A stretch of 64,000 bases of DNA from Planctomycetota bacterium (GCA_016188675.1 JACPHJ010000076.1:1-64000); one strand, 5' to 3'; counted from the first letter of the stretch, positions 8,777 through 17,745 are shown. Notes: generated by a model from the sequence alone, not told the origin. Program-made: numbers and translations.

Positions 8777-9216
8777 ATCTTTTTGATCTAAAATCAATAC
8801 CTTTTCCCAGAAAGCGTAAAAAAAGAGTTGGTAGAGGTAGGGGATCGGGCATGGGGAAAACCTCCTGCAGAGGCGGTAAAGGAGCAACGGCTAGGTCAGG
8901 AAACGAAACAAGCATACAATTTGAGGGTGGACAAACGCCGCTCTTTCGCCGTTTGCCGAAGAGGGGGTTCAATAATCCGTTTAAAAAAGAATATAGTATA
9001 GTTAACATAAAGGATATTGCACGGTTTGATAAAGGTGCTGATGTAAATCCGGAAAAGTTAATGGATGCCGGGATTATAAGAAAAGTATTAAACGGTGTAA
9101 AAGTATTGGGTGATGGTGAACTTAATATACCTTTAACAGTGAGTGCGCATAAATTCAGCAAAGTTGCGATAGAAAAGATTAAAGCAGCGGGCGGAGAAAT
9201 AAAGGTCTTATCATGA
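8773..9216 (+). CDS. rplO: 50S ribosomal protein L15
   Basis: A 147-aa L15. The glycine-rich N-terminal extension (RVGRGRGSGMGKTSCRGGKG) that threads into 23S rRNA is present, followed by GGQTPLFRRLPKRGF and a C-terminal domain with VSAHKFSKVAIEKIKAAGG. It overlaps rpsE by ATGA and secY by ATGA, so the three genes are translationally coupled. Confidence 0.96.
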   Translation: MNLFDLKSIPFPRKRKKRVGRGRGSGMGKTSCRGGKGATARSGNETSIQFEGGQTPLFRRLPKRGFNNPFKKEYSIVNIKDIARFDKGADVNPEKLMDAGIIRKVLNGVKVLGDGELNIPLTVSAHKFSKVAIEKIKAAGGEIKVLS

Positions 9217-10595
9217 TCGAACAATTTGGAAATATTTTTAGAATACCGGAATTACGTAAAAAAGTACTCATAACCCTTGGCCTTATTGCTTTATGCCGTG
9301 TTGGAGTTTATATACCAATTCCTGGTATCGATACAACCGTATTGAAATCATACTTCCATCAATACACACAAACAGGAGTAGGACAGTTATTGGGATTGGT
9401 AGATATGTTTGCCGGTGGTGCGCTTACTTCAGGTGCGATTTTTGGTTTAGGAGTTATGCCATATATTAGCGCATCTATAATTTTTCAATTATTGGTGGGT
9501 GTGGTGCCTTACCTAGAACGATTACAAAAGGAAGGCGAAGTAGGCAGGAAGAAAATTAATCAATATACCAGACTTGCAACCGTGGGGCTATGCCTCTTTC
9601 AGGCTTTTGTTATGACGCGTACGCTCTACACGGTTGAATTTAATGGTGTTCCTGTAATTCCGGTCTATCTTCAAGGGATCGGATTTCAAATGATGGCGGC
9701 TCTTCTTTTAACAACCGGTACTATGACACTGATGTGGATAGGAGAACAAATTGAAGAGCATGGTATAGGCAGTGGAATATCAATTGTGATTATGGTCGGT
9801 ATTATTGACCGTTTACCATGGGCATTCTCACAGGTGATGCAAAATTTTACATTCTCCGTTACACCGGCCGAACATCAGATTGGAATTGTAAAACTAATCG
9901 TTCTGCTAGGTATGTTTCTTGCCATAGTCGGAGGTGTTGTTTATATTACCCAGGGGCAAAGACGAATACCGGTCCAGCAGGCAAAACACACCCGTGGACG
10001 AAAGGTGTATGGAGGTCAGAGGCATTTCTTGCCGCTTCGAGTGAATCAGGCTGGCGTGATGCCAATAATTTTTGCGCAATCCCTGTTGATTTTTCCTGCC
10101 GCTATTATGCAGGGTATTCAGGTGAGGTTTGAGCCGGGAAGTTTTGGATACTGGATAACTTCCCGATTGTCTGAAGTTTTGCAAGGCGGTGTAATTTATG
10201 TTATGCTATATATACTTCTCATAACATTTTTCTGTTATTTTTGGACGGCTATACAATTTAATCCTAAAGAAATGTCGAATAACATGAAGGATTATGGAAG
10301 TTTTATTCCAGGAATCAGGCCAGGCCAGAGGACGGCTGAATATTTAGAAAGTATCATGGGTAAGATTACATTGGCTGGGGCTGCTTTTTTGGCTTTAATT
10401 GCAATTCTCCCGAAAATTGTTGCTGGTGGTTTTGAACTTAACCGTGCGATAGCGGGATTCTACGGTGGAACAGGCTTGCTTATCATTGTGGGTGTGGCGC
10501 TTGACATGGTACAGAGAATCGAGTCCCATATGATTATGAGACAATACAGCGGGTTTTTGAGTGGCGGTACCCGCATAAGAGGAAGAATGGGATGA
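9213..10595 (+). CDS. secY: Protein translocase subunit SecY
   Basis: A 460-aa inner-membrane protein, the pore subunit of the Sec translocon. The sequence shows about ten hydrophobic segments, an N-terminal cytoplasmic IPELRKKVL helix, the plug/TM2a region around GGALTSGAIFGLGVMPYISA (residues about 70-89), the cytoplasmic loop GQRRIPVQQAKHTRGRKVYGG (residues about 249-269) and the FNPKEMSNNMKDYGSFIPGIRPG loop. It overlaps adk by ATGA, so the coupled adk and map fit the common spc-operon end. Confidence 0.97.
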   Translation: MIEQFGNIFRIPELRKKVLITLGLIALCRVGVYIPIPGIDTTVLKSYFHQYTQTGVGQLLGLVDMFAGGALTSGAIFGLGVMPYISASIIFQLLVGVVPYLERLQKEGEVGRKKINQYTRLATVGLCLFQAFVMTRTLYTVEFNGVPVIPVYLQGIGFQMMAALLLTTGTMTLMWIGEQIEEHGIGSGISIVIMVGIIDRLPWAFSQVMQNFTFSVTPAEHQIGIVKLIVLLGMFLAIVGGVVYITQGQRRIPVQQAKHTRGRKVYGGQRHFLPLRVNQAGVMPIIFAQSLLIFPAAIMQGIQVRFEPGSFGYWITSRLSEVLQGGVIYVMLYILLITFFCYFWTAIQFNPKEMSNNMKDYGSFIPGIRPGQRTAEYLESIMGKITLAGAAFLALIAILPKIVAGGFELNRAIAGFYGGTGLLIIVGVALDMVQRIESHMIMRQYSGFLSGGTRIRGRMG

Positions 10596-11278
10596 TGATT
10601 GTGTTTCTTGGACCTCCGGGAGCAGGCAAGGGAACCCAGGCAGAAACCATTAGCAAAGAAAAAAAGATTCCTCATATATCTTCAGGAAATTTACTGAGAG
10701 AAGCAGTTGAGGCAGGTACTGAGACAGGGGTTAAAGCACGTTATTATATAGAAAAGGGTCTTCTGGTTCCTGACCAAATTGTTGTTGATATAATCAAAGA
10801 ACGAATATTAAAAAGCGATTGCAGGGCTGGTTTCGTTTTAGATGGTTTTCCAAGGACGCTTGCACAGGCAAAAGTATTAGATGAGATGTTGAAAAATCTC
10901 GGGAACAGATTGGATATTGTTTTTTATTTTTCAGTATCCAAAGAAAGTGTAGTTCAGAGATTGTCGGGGCGTTTGATTTGTGGCGCTTGTGGTGCAAACT
11001 ATCATAAGATATATGTTCCATCTTCAAAGAATGGAATTTGCGATAAATGCGGTGGCAAATTAAATCAGCGCGCAGATGATAAGCCTGAAACAGTATTGGA
11101 AAGATTGAGGGTGTATCACGAACAGACTGAGGGCTTGATAGATTATTACCAAAAGAGTGGTATTTTAAAGGAAATTTTAAGCGATAATTCTCGGATAGAT
11201 ATGATTACAAAAAAAATATCAGATACCATTAAAAGTACGATGCAGGAGAAGTCATTGATCGGTCGTGGGGTAAACTGA
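10592..11278 (+). CDS. adk: Adenylate kinase
   Basis: A 228-aa cytosolic kinase interconverting AMP + ATP and 2 ADP. The P-loop GPPGAGKGT lies at 7-15 and the DGFPRT motif at 84-89. The LID domain carries four cysteines (C130, C133, C150, C153), the zinc-stabilised long-LID type also found in Gram-positives. RADDKPETVLERLRVYHEQT follows. It overlaps secY by 4 nt and is followed by map after 1 nt, so it is clearly cotranscribed. Confidence 0.96.
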   Translation: MMIVFLGPPGAGKGTQAETISKEKKIPHISSGNLLREAVEAGTETGVKARYYIEKGLLVPDQIVVDIIKERILKSDCRAGFVLDGFPRTLAQAKVLDEMLKNLGNRLDIVFYFSVSKESVVQRLSGRLICGACGANYHKIYVPSSKNGICDKCGGKLNQRADDKPETVLERLRVYHEQTEGLIDYYQKSGILKEILSDNSRIDMITKKISDTIKSTMQEKSLIGRGVN

Positions 11279-11279
11279 C

Positions 11280-12032
11280 TTGATAGTTTGTAAATCCCCC
11301 CGCGAGATCGAAATAATGAGGGCTGCGGGAAAGGTCGTTGCGAATGCACTGAGATTGGCAAAAGAGATTGCAAGAAAAGATGTGACGACAGATTATCTGA
11401 ATAATGAACTTGAAAAGTACATAATAAGTCAGGGCGGGATACCAATTTTTAAAGGATACAGAGGTTTCCCGAAAAGCATATGTGCATCGATAAACGAAGA
11501 AGTCGTGCATGGGATTCCTGGACCGAGAAAACTGAGGGAAGGTGATATAATCAGCATTGATGTTGGCGTTGGTTATCGAAAGTACGTTGCGGATGCTGCA
11601 TTGACAATACCAATAGGAGAAGTTACACAAGAGGCCAAAAGACTTATAGATGTGTGCGAAAAGTCACTTTATATGGCAATTAATGTTATAAAATCAAATG
11701 AAAAGCTATCCTTGATATCGAGGACTATACAAGAATATGTTGAAAAAAATGGTTATTCTGTTATAAGAAATTATACTGGTCACGGGATTGGCAGGTATAT
11801 GCATGAAGATCCGCAAGTACCCAATTTTGTGAGCAAATCATTGTTAGAAGCAGATGAAGTTTTAATGTCTGGAGTGACTATTGCCATTGAACCCATGATA
11901 TGTATTGGAAAGTACGATACTGAGGTATTGAACAATAAATGGACAGTTGTAACAAAAGACAGAAAATTATCCGCGCATTTTGAACATACAATTGTAATTA
12001 CCGAGAATGGTGCAGACATTCTAACACAATGA
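11280..12032 (+). CDS. map: Methionine aminopeptidase, type I
   Basis: A 250-aa metallopeptidase removing the initiator methionine. The five metal ligands are visible: D94, D105, H168, E204 and E235, with the substrate-side H77 (VVHGIP). IREGD-like LREGDIISIDVG and GHGIGRYMHEDPQVPN are family signatures. The start is TTG immediately after the adk stop. No N-terminal zinc finger or SH3 extension is present, so it is the short type Ia form. Confidence 0.95.
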   Translation: MIVCKSPREIEIMRAAGKVVANALRLAKEIARKDVTTDYLNNELEKYIISQGGIPIFKGYRGFPKSICASINEEVVHGIPGPRKLREGDIISIDVGVGYRKYVADAALTIPIGEVTQEAKRLIDVCEKSLYMAINVIKSNEKLSLISRTIQEYVEKNGYSVIRNYTGHGIGRYMHEDPQVPNFVSKSLLEADEVLMSGVTIAIEPMICIGKYDTEVLNNKWTVVTKDRKLSAHFEHTIVITENGADILTQ

Positions 12033-12065
12033 AATAATTTCAGAAACAGTCGTAACCATTTAACT

Positions 12066-12284
12066 ATGCCCAAAGAAGAACCAATAAGAGTCGAAGCAAC
12101 GGTAAAAGAAGCGCTACCCAATGCGATGTTCTGGGTGGAATTGCAGAACGGACATAAAGTGCTAGCACATGTTTCAGGGAAGATGCGGATGCATTTTATC
12201 AAAATATTGCCGGGTGACAAGGTGACGATAGAAATGTCACCTTATGACCTTGATAAAGGCAGAATTATTTATAGACAAGTCTAG
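12066..12284 (+). CDS. infA: Translation initiation factor IF-1
   Basis: A 72-aa OB-fold protein of exact IF-1 length. [34 protein letters not shown] and the C-terminal [24 protein letters not shown] are diagnostic. IF-1 binds the 30S A site during initiation. Position between map and rpmJ is standard. Confidence 0.97.
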   Translation: MPKEEPIRVEATVKEALPNAMFWVELQNGHKVLAHVSGKMRMHFIKILPGDKVTIEMSPYDLDKGRIIYRQV

Positions 12285-12328
12285 TGTCGGTTTGATAATC
12301 GACCAATAAGTTTTTAGGATGATAAACG

Positions 12329-12442
12329 ATGAAGGTACGGTCTTCAGTTAAAAGAATTTGTGAAAACTGCAAAATAGTCAGAAGGAAGAATGTCGTTCGT
12401 GTAATATGTTCGAATCCGCGCCATAAACAAAGGCAAGGATAA
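12329..12442 (+). CDS. rpmJ: 50S ribosomal protein L36
   Basis: A 37-codon gene read directly from the sequence: ATG at 12329-12331, TAA at 12440-12442. The product begins [15 protein letters not shown] and has the zinc-ribbon ligands C11, C14, C27 and H32 (CENC ... CSNPRH), so it is the zinc form of L36. It lies 44 nt after infA and 41 nt before rpsM, the standard place. A TTTAGGATGATAA region precedes the start. Confidence 0.95.
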   Translation: MKVRSSVKRICENCKIVRRKNVVRVICSNPRHKQRQG

Positions 12443-12483
12443 TTCAGGTTGATTTAGCAAATAATTTAGAAAGGAATTGATCA

Positions 12484-12867
12484 ATGCCGAGAGTTGCAGG
12501 AATAGACATTCCCGCAGATAAAAGAATCGTTATTTCGCTCACATATGTATATGGGATTGGTAAGGCTTTGTCCCAGAAAATACTGAAAGCTGTGAATATC
12601 GATGAGAACTTGCGTGCAAAGGATGTCCATGATGATCAGTTGAGCACGTTAGGTGCTTATATAGAAAAGAATTTTTCCACTGAGGGGCAGTTACGCAGAC
12701 AGGAAATGCAGAATATTGTGCGTATGAAAAGCATTAATTGTTATCGCGGAATACGACATAAGGTAGGTTTGCCAGTCAGGGGGCAGAGAACAAAGACAAA
12801 TGCACGCACGAGAAAAGGTCGCAAGAAAACGGTAGCTGGTAAGAAGAACGTAAAAGAACTAGGTTAA
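12484..12867 (+). CDS. rpsM: 30S ribosomal protein S13
   Basis: A 127-aa S13 from the 30S head, contacting the P-site tRNA and bridge B1. It begins MPRVAGIDIPADKR and has the helix-two-turn-helix TYVYGIGKALSQKIL, CYRGIRHKVGLPVRGQRTKTNARTRKG and a basic tail. An AAAGGAATTGATC Shine-Dalgarno precedes the ATG. Confidence 0.97.
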   Translation: MPRVAGIDIPADKRIVISLTYVYGIGKALSQKILKAVNIDENLRAKDVHDDQLSTLGAYIEKNFSTEGQLRRQEMQNIVRMKSINCYRGIRHKVGLPVRGQRTKTNARTRKGRKKTVAGKKNVKELG

Positions 12868-12922
12868 TATGACGCTCATATTGTTCTCTGGATTAAAAAA
12901 AACTTAAATATAATAATTGGTT

Positions 12923-13756
12923 ATGGAAACCAAAGAAACAATAGGTGAATTATTAAGAGCGAGTAAGGAGTTGTTAAAGATAATCGAATTAGATGTTGAT
13001 CAATCAGGTGATGAGCGGGAGATAAAGAAATTTAACGAGGTAACAGGGTTTTGTGAGCAAGTAGTAAGAATCATAGAAACGTATCCACAGGACAAAGAGA
13101 TAGTCTTTCTCGATTGTTCGTGTGGTAAATCATACTTATCATTTGCGCTGAATATAATACTGGCAAAACAGTTTGTCGTAAATAATAGTTTTTACTGTGT
13201 AGATACTAATAGAACGCTGATAGAAAAATGTGAACGAATTAGAGAAAGTCTAGGCTTTCGGAATATGCATTTTATTAACGGCAGAATAATAGACGTTCAG
13301 CCTGAAAAGCCAGTAGACATTGTGATTGCATTACATGCGTGTGATATTGCAACTGATGAGGCAATCGCCAAGGGTATTAAATTGGGGGCAAAGTATATAG
13401 TTGTAGTTCCATGTTGTGAAAATCAAATCAGGAGTCGATTAAAAATAGGGCATCCACTTGTCGACTTGACTGATTTTGGGCTTTTAAGGTATAGGTTCGC
13501 CGATATTTTAACGGAAGCATTAAGAGCGCAATTTCTTACTGGTGCTGGTTATCATGTAAAACTGACAGAAGTAACTTCTCCTAAGTTTACACCGAAAAAT
13601 TTGATGATAATAGCTCGGAAAAAGAGGGGAAATAAAAGTTATAATTTGGATAAATATAAAAGGCTGAACGAAATGTTCAACACAGAGTTTGTGTTAAATA
13701 ATTATTTTAACGAATGCGAATTGGGTCAAAATAATTTACTTAGTCCTGTTAACTGA
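12923..13756 (+). CDS. SAM-dependent methyltransferase-like protein inside the ribosomal cluster
   Basis: A 277-aa predicted cytosolic protein. VFLDCSCGKSYLSFAL (residues about 62-77) looks like Rossmann motif I, FYCVDTN fits the acidic ribose-binding end of strand 2, VDIVIALHACDIATDEAI and VVVPCCENQ resemble the later motifs of the METTL25/GSTCD (Methyltransf_32) group. This assignment is from motif memory, and the substrate is unknown. It lies between rpsM (55 nt) and rpsK (36 nt) in the same direction, so cotranscription with S13, S11 and S4 is likely. An rRNA or ribosomal protein target would be a guess. A TTG at 12917 is an alternative start; the ATG at 12923 is preferred, though no strong Shine-Dalgarno is visible. 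Confidence 0.75.
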   Translation: METKETIGELLRASKELLKIIELDVDQSGDEREIKKFNEVTGFCEQVVRIIETYPQDKEIVFLDCSCGKSYLSFALNIILAKQFVVNNSFYCVDTNRTLIEKCERIRESLGFRNMHFINGRIIDVQPEKPVDIVIALHACDIATDEAIAKGIKLGAKYIVVVPCCENQIRSRLKIGHPLVDLTDFGLLRYRFADILTEALRAQFLTGAGYHVKLTEVTSPKFTPKNLMIIARKKRGNKSYNLDKYKRLNEMFNTEFVLNNYFNECELGQNNLLSPVN

Positions 13757-13792
13757 AAATGGAATTATTTAGTTTGAGGATAAAAAATAATC

Positions 13793-14173
13793 ATGTCAAC
13801 TGTAGGTAAGAAAAAAATAAGACGTAACGTTACGCGGGCGATTGCGAACATTAAAGCTACTTTTAACAATACATATGTGACTATTTCTGACATTAATGGT
13901 GAGACAATATGTTGGGCAAGTGCTGGTACCGTTGGTTTTAAAGGGTCGCGCAAGAGTACTCCATTTGCTGCTCAAAAAGCGGCATCAAGTGCGGCTGATA
14001 AAGCACAAAAGTATGGTGTGCAGGAAATTGAAATTAGAGTTAAGGGTCCTGGTCCAGGTCGGGAATCAGCTATCACGGCGCTTCAGGCAGCAGGTCTGAG
14101 TATAAAGGCGATAGAGGATGTTACTCCACTTCCCCACAACGGTTGTCGTCCAAGGAAAAAACGCAGGGTATAA
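13793..14173 (+). CDS. rpsK: 30S ribosomal protein S11
   Basis: A 126-aa S11 of the 30S platform. [28 protein letters not shown], the [14 protein letters not shown] segment and the C-terminal [40 protein letters not shown] are nearly invariant in the family. It is followed by rpsD after 34 nt. Confidence 0.97.
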   Translation: MSTVGKKKIRRNVTRAIANIKATFNNTYVTISDINGETICWASAGTVGFKGSRKSTPFAAQKAASSAADKAQKYGVQEIEIRVKGPGPGRESAITALQAAGLSIKAIEDVTPLPHNGCRPRKKRRV

Positions 14174-14207
14174 TAGGTTTTAAAAAGAGGTTTGAGAAAG
14201 GAAAAAA

Positions 14208-14834
14208 ATGGCTAGATATGTTGGTCCTCAGTGTAGATTATGTAGAAGAGAGGGAGAAAAACTATTTCTTAAAGGAATTAGATGTGACACGGTTAAGTGC
14301 GCAATAACTAAGCGGAAGTATCCTCCTGGTCAGTTTACATGGGGTAGAGGCAAACTATCAAAATTTGGTATCCAATTTCGGGAAAAACAAAAAACGAAGC
14401 GTTTTTATGGAATTTTAGAAAGGCAATTCCGAAATTATTATAGAAAGGCAGAACGGCAAAAGGGTAATACAGGTGAGAATCTTTTAACTATGTTAGAAAG
14501 AAGGCTGGATAATGTGTTATGTTTAGTCTCTTTTGCAGCATCTAGAAAAAGTGCCAGACAGTTGATTCGTCATGGTCACATAACTGTTAACAATAAAAAG
14601 GTGGATATTGCTTCTTACATTGTAAAAATTGGAGACATTATAAAACCAAAGAATACAGAGGCAAACCTGAATATTGTAAAAGCGAATATAGAATTATTAA
14701 AAGGCCGCAACATTCCTGCATGGATAGAATTTAGAGCTGACGTACCGGAGGTGGTAGTAACGCAACTCCCAACAAGGGAAGATATTTCTGTTCCTGTTCA
14801 AGAACATTTAATTGTAGAACTGTGTTCTAAATAA
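14208..14834 (+). CDS. rpsD: 30S ribosomal protein S4, zinc-binding type
   Basis: A 208-aa S4, a 16S assembly initiator. The N-terminal zinc site is visible as C9, C12, C26 and C31 (CRLC ... CDTVKC). QFREKQKTKRFYGILERQFRNYY and the S4 RNA-binding domain (LERRLDNVLCLVSFAASRKSARQLIRHGHITVNNKKV) follow. The start has a GAAAGGAAAAA Shine-Dalgarno. The 157 nt to rpoA are AT-rich and could hold an internal promoter, but no pair of boxes was convincing. Confidence 0.96.
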   Translation: MARYVGPQCRLCRREGEKLFLKGIRCDTVKCAITKRKYPPGQFTWGRGKLSKFGIQFREKQKTKRFYGILERQFRNYYRKAERQKGNTGENLLTMLERRLDNVLCLVSFAASRKSARQLIRHGHITVNNKKVDIASYIVKIGDIIKPKNTEANLNIVKANIELLKGRNIPAWIEFRADVPEVVVTQLPTREDISVPVQEHLIVELCSK

Positions 14835-14991
14835 AGAAATTTAGTTGGTTCAATTCATTCCGCAACTGTAAAGTCAACAGATATATTTGGCATAGCCTCG
14901 CAAAGCATTGTCTTTCTTAAATATATTATTGTTCACAATATAAAATTTATTTTATTTTGAAATCCCTTATTACTGGATTAGGGGGAAAAAT

Positions 14992-16008
14992 ATGCGAATA
15001 AGGTGGAGAGGTCTTGAACTTCCCGTCCGGGTGGATGTGGAACATGAGACTTTGACCGAGACATATGGAAAGTTTATAGCTGCTCCTTTTGAACGTGGTT
15101 TTGGTCATTCTGTGGGGAATAGTTTACGTAGGATTCTGCTTTCTTCGTTGGAGGGAAGTGCCGTTGTTTCTGTTAAGATTGACCGGATGAGTCACGAATT
15201 TACCCATATACCTGGTATAGTCGAAGACATTACGGATATTATGTTAAATATCAAAAACCTTGTTGTGAAACTTCACACCGATCAGCCTAAAGTAATAAGA
15301 ATTGAGGCGAACAAAAAGGGTGAAGTAAAAGCAAAAGATATTATAACGGATGATAACGTAGAAATACTGAATGAGGATTTACATATTGCGACACTCTCTG
15401 AAGACGTTAATTTTAAAGTGGAGATGGAGGTCCGAAATGGCAGAGGGTATGTGACTGCAGAGGAAAATGAACCTGATGAGCAGGAGATTGGATTGATTGC
15501 AGTCGATTCCATATTTTCTCCTGTAAGAAACGTTCGTTATGCAATTGAGGAAACACGAGTTGGCAGACGCACAAATTATGATAGACTAATCATGGAAATA
15601 TGGACAAATGGCGTAGTATCCGCAGAAATGGCACTGGTTGAGTCAGCAAAAATTTTGAAAAAACATTTAAATCCGTTTGTGCAGTACTTTGAGATCGGTA
15701 GAGAATTGCAACAGGTCGAAAAGAGGATGGGGATTGAGTCTGCCCCTGAGATATCAGAGGAAGAGCTTAACAAAAAGCTGGGTATGTCTATAGCGGAATT
15801 GGATTTATCTGTGAGGGCATCCAATTGCCTGGAAACTGCAAAAATTGCAACGGTAGGCGATCTTATTGCGAAAACGGAAGAGCAGCTTCTATCAATTAAA
15901 AACTTTGGTAAAACTACTTTAAAGGAAGTTAAGAAAAAATTATCACAGCTAAATTTAATGATCGGAATGCCTATACCGATTAAACAAATAGAAAAAGGGA
16001 AAGGATAA
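14992..16008 (+). CDS. rpoA: RNA polymerase subunit alpha
   Basis: A 338-aa alpha subunit. The N-terminal dimerisation domain has the ERGFGHSVGNSLRRILLSSLEGSAV motif (residues about 34-58) and HEFTHIPGIVEDITDIMLNIK; the C-terminal domain has the helix-hairpin-helix type LSVRASNCLETAKIATVGDLI and LLSIKNFGKTTLKEV segments that bind UP elements. Length is usual. It is followed by rplQ after 4 nt. Confidence 0.97.
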   Translation: MRIRWRGLELPVRVDVEHETLTETYGKFIAAPFERGFGHSVGNSLRRILLSSLEGSAVVSVKIDRMSHEFTHIPGIVEDITDIMLNIKNLVVKLHTDQPKVIRIEANKKGEVKAKDIITDDNVEILNEDLHIATLSEDVNFKVEMEVRNGRGYVTAEENEPDEQEIGLIAVDSIFSPVRNVRYAIEETRVGRRTNYDRLIMEIWTNGVVSAEMALVESAKILKKHLNPFVQYFEIGRELQQVEKRMGIESAPEISEEELNKKLGMSIAELDLSVRASNCLETAKIATVGDLIAKTEEQLLSIKNFGKTTLKEVKKKLSQLNLMIGMPIPIKQIEKGKG

Positions 16009-16012
16009 TTCC

Positions 16013-16573
16013 ATGAGACACAAAATGAGGGGAAGACATTTATCCAGGACTGCATCACATAGAAAAGCGCTGAGGCAGAACATTACAAATAGTCTTCTTT
16101 CGTACGGAAGAATTGTTACAACGCTTGAAAAAGCAAAAGAAACAAAATCATTTGCTGAAAAAATAATTACCTCCGCAAAAAAAGGGCTGATGAAAAAAGA
16201 CACAGATAAGCCTGGATATGTGCATTGTTATCGTCAGGTTCTTTCAAGCTTGAGAAATGCCGAGGTGGTAAAGATGCTGTTTGGTGAAGGGCAATGGCGT
16301 GAAACTGGCGGTATCGCAAAAAGATATATGAATCGAAACGGTGGGTACACAAGGATATTAAAGCTGTCAGGATCCCGATTAGGCGTCTTATCCGGGAGCA
16401 GCGTTGGGAAAATACCAGAACTTGAATACAAGATGGAAGGCAGGGACAGGAAATTACGCATGCTGGGAAGGCGCCTTAACGATAATGCATCACGCGTAAT
16501 ATTTGAATTAGTTGAAGGCGCTATTGTACCGCAGCAAGCTGAAGAAATTAAACCAGAAGTTACCACTACGTAG
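16013..16573 (+). CDS. rplQ: 50S ribosomal protein L17, long form
   Basis: A 186-aa L17; the family is commonly 115-135 aa. The core is clear: MRHKMRGRHLSRTASHRKALRQNITNSLL and the helix ending in KAKETKSFAEKIITSAKKG. GGYTRILKLSGSRLG.., the usual RxGD-type end of the domain, lies around residues 110-125. The extra 55 or so residues at the C-terminus (including a basic GRDRKLRMLGRRL stretch) are of unknown role. It is the last gene before a strong terminator. Confidence 0.95.
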   Translation: MRHKMRGRHLSRTASHRKALRQNITNSLLSYGRIVTTLEKAKETKSFAEKIITSAKKGLMKKDTDKPGYVHCYRQVLSSLRNAEVVKMLFGEGQWRETGGIAKRYMNRNGGYTRILKLSGSRLGVLSGSSVGKIPELEYKMEGRDRKLRMLGRRLNDNASRVIFELVEGAIVPQQAEEIKPEVTTT

Positions 16574-16617
16574 TGGGAAATAAAAATATATTTTAATCAT
16601 TTGTTGAATTAAAATAC

Positions 16618-16662
16618 AAAAACCCTTCTACTTTATCAATCGTTAGTAGAAGGGTTTTTTTT
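16618..16662 (+). terminator. Rho-independent terminator of the ribosomal cluster
   Basis: AACCCTTCTAC (16621-16631) pairs with GTAGAAGGGTT (16646-16656) across a 14-nt loop and runs into a stretch of eight T. A-rich bases before the stem allow further pairing. It lies 45 nt after rplQ and ends just before maf, so it separates the two units. Confidence 0.92.
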
Positions 16663-16669
16663 GTTCACA

Positions 16670-17263
16670 ATGAAAGCTATGCCGAAGAAGCGCTTGATAC
16701 TTGCTTCAAATTCGCCAAGAAGAATTGTATTATTAAAATCGCTGGGCTATCATTTTGACGTTGTTCCTCATGACATTGAAGAATGCATTCATGGTGATGT
16801 TTTGCCAATGAAGTTAGTCCATGACCTCGCTTTATTAAAGGCGAGCGATGTCGCCAGAAAAGTGGATAACGCAGTAATTATCAGTGCAGATACGGTTGTT
16901 GTGCATGAAAAAAGTATTTTGGGCAAACCCAAAGATGTAAGTGATGCCAAAAGAATACTGTCTATACTGAGTGATTCTGAGCATGATATTATTTCTGGTG
17001 TATGCGTTATGGAGATGCCATCAAGAAAGAAAATGTTGCGAATTGAACGAACACATATTAAAATGAGAAATATAAAAGACGAAGAAATTGAAAAATATAT
17101 TCTAACTGGTGAGCCAATGGATAAGGCAGGCGCTTATGCCATCCAGGGCGAAGGTAGAAAATTTGTGGAAAAAATAGATGGCAGCTACTCAAATGCAGTT
17201 GGTTTACCTTTGGAATTATTAAAAGAAATGCTTGACCATTTTATGAGTGATGAGAATGCCTAG
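16670..17263 (+). CDS. maf: Maf-family nucleotide pyrophosphatase
   Basis: About 197 aa from the ATG at 16670; a TTG at 16661 lies in the terminator T-run and an ATG at 16679 is also possible. The Maf family hydrolyses dTTP/UTP or modified nucleotides and has been linked to division arrest. Motifs are LILASNSPRR at the N-terminus, VISADTVVVHE with the catalytic aspartate, GKPKDVSDAKRIL..LSDSEHDIISGVCV, and GAYAIQGEGRKFVEKIDGSYSNAVGLPL. The last block fits the YhdE type (dTTP/UTP pyrophosphatase). The 3' end overlaps the next gene by 8 nt. Confidence 0.93.
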   Translation: MKAMPKKRLILASNSPRRIVLLKSLGYHFDVVPHDIEECIHGDVLPMKLVHDLALLKASDVARKVDNAVIISADTVVVHEKSILGKPKDVSDAKRILSILSDSEHDIISGVCVMEMPSRKKMLRIERTHIKMRNIKDEEIEKYILTGEPMDKAGAYAIQGEGRKFVEKIDGSYSNAVGLPLELLKEMLDHFMSDENA

Positions 17264-17717
17264 AAATTTTAGTTGGCTTATACAAGATGAAATTGCTGGT
17301 ATGGCAAGACCTATGCCCATGGTGGCAGACCTTGAGTTTCTTAAGGACAATGGGATTGAAGCAATTGTATCTTTAACGGAATCACCACTTCATAAAACCT
17401 TAATAGAAGAATTTGGATTTGAGTATAAACATATTCCCATACCTGACCTTGCATCTCCTACACAAGAACAAATCGAGGAGTTTGTGTCTTTTGTAAACAA
17501 TCTTGCGACTTCTAAGAAAAAAATTGTCGTTCACTGTGATGCCGGAATCGGTAGAACGGGTACTATGCTGGCATGTTATCTTGTAAATAAGGGCTGTAGC
17601 GCAAATTGGGCTATTTCAGAGGTACGCAAGAGAAGACCGGGTTCGATTGAAACTATAGAACAAGAAGACACTATACTAAAATACGAAGAAAGAATTTTGA
17701 AAAAACGCAATGAATAG
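17256..17717 (+). CDS. DUSP23-like dual-specificity protein phosphatase
   Basis: A 153-aa cysteine phosphatase. The PTP loop HCDAGIGRTG lies at residues about 92-101, with the general-acid region IPDLASPT upstream and RRPGSIETIEQE downstream. The opening PRNFSWLIQDEIAGMARP and VSLTESPL match the eukaryotic DUSP23/VHZ subgroup closely, as far as memory allows. The fold is therefore secure; the substrate (phosphoprotein or small phosphorylated molecule) is not. The ATG at 17256 lies inside maf, so the two are probably cotranscribed. GTG 17247 and ATG 17250 are alternative starts but would add residues before the conserved beginning. Confidence 0.9.
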   Translation: MPRNFSWLIQDEIAGMARPMPMVADLEFLKDNGIEAIVSLTESPLHKTLIEEFGFEYKHIPIPDLASPTQEQIEEFVSFVNNLATSKKKIVVHCDAGIGRTGTMLACYLVNKGCSANWAISEVRKRRPGSIETIEQEDTILKYEERILKKRNE

Positions 17718-17745
17718 TTTTGCTTTTCATTAGGTCTTTTGTTGT

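Noticed and set aside
8688-9224. 178-codon open frame on the minus strand
   Set aside because: It lies fully over rplO and the end of rpsE, whose products are unmistakable.
14835-14991. Internal promoter before rpoA
   Set aside because: AT-rich with several partial boxes, but no -35/-10 pair with acceptable spacing stood out.
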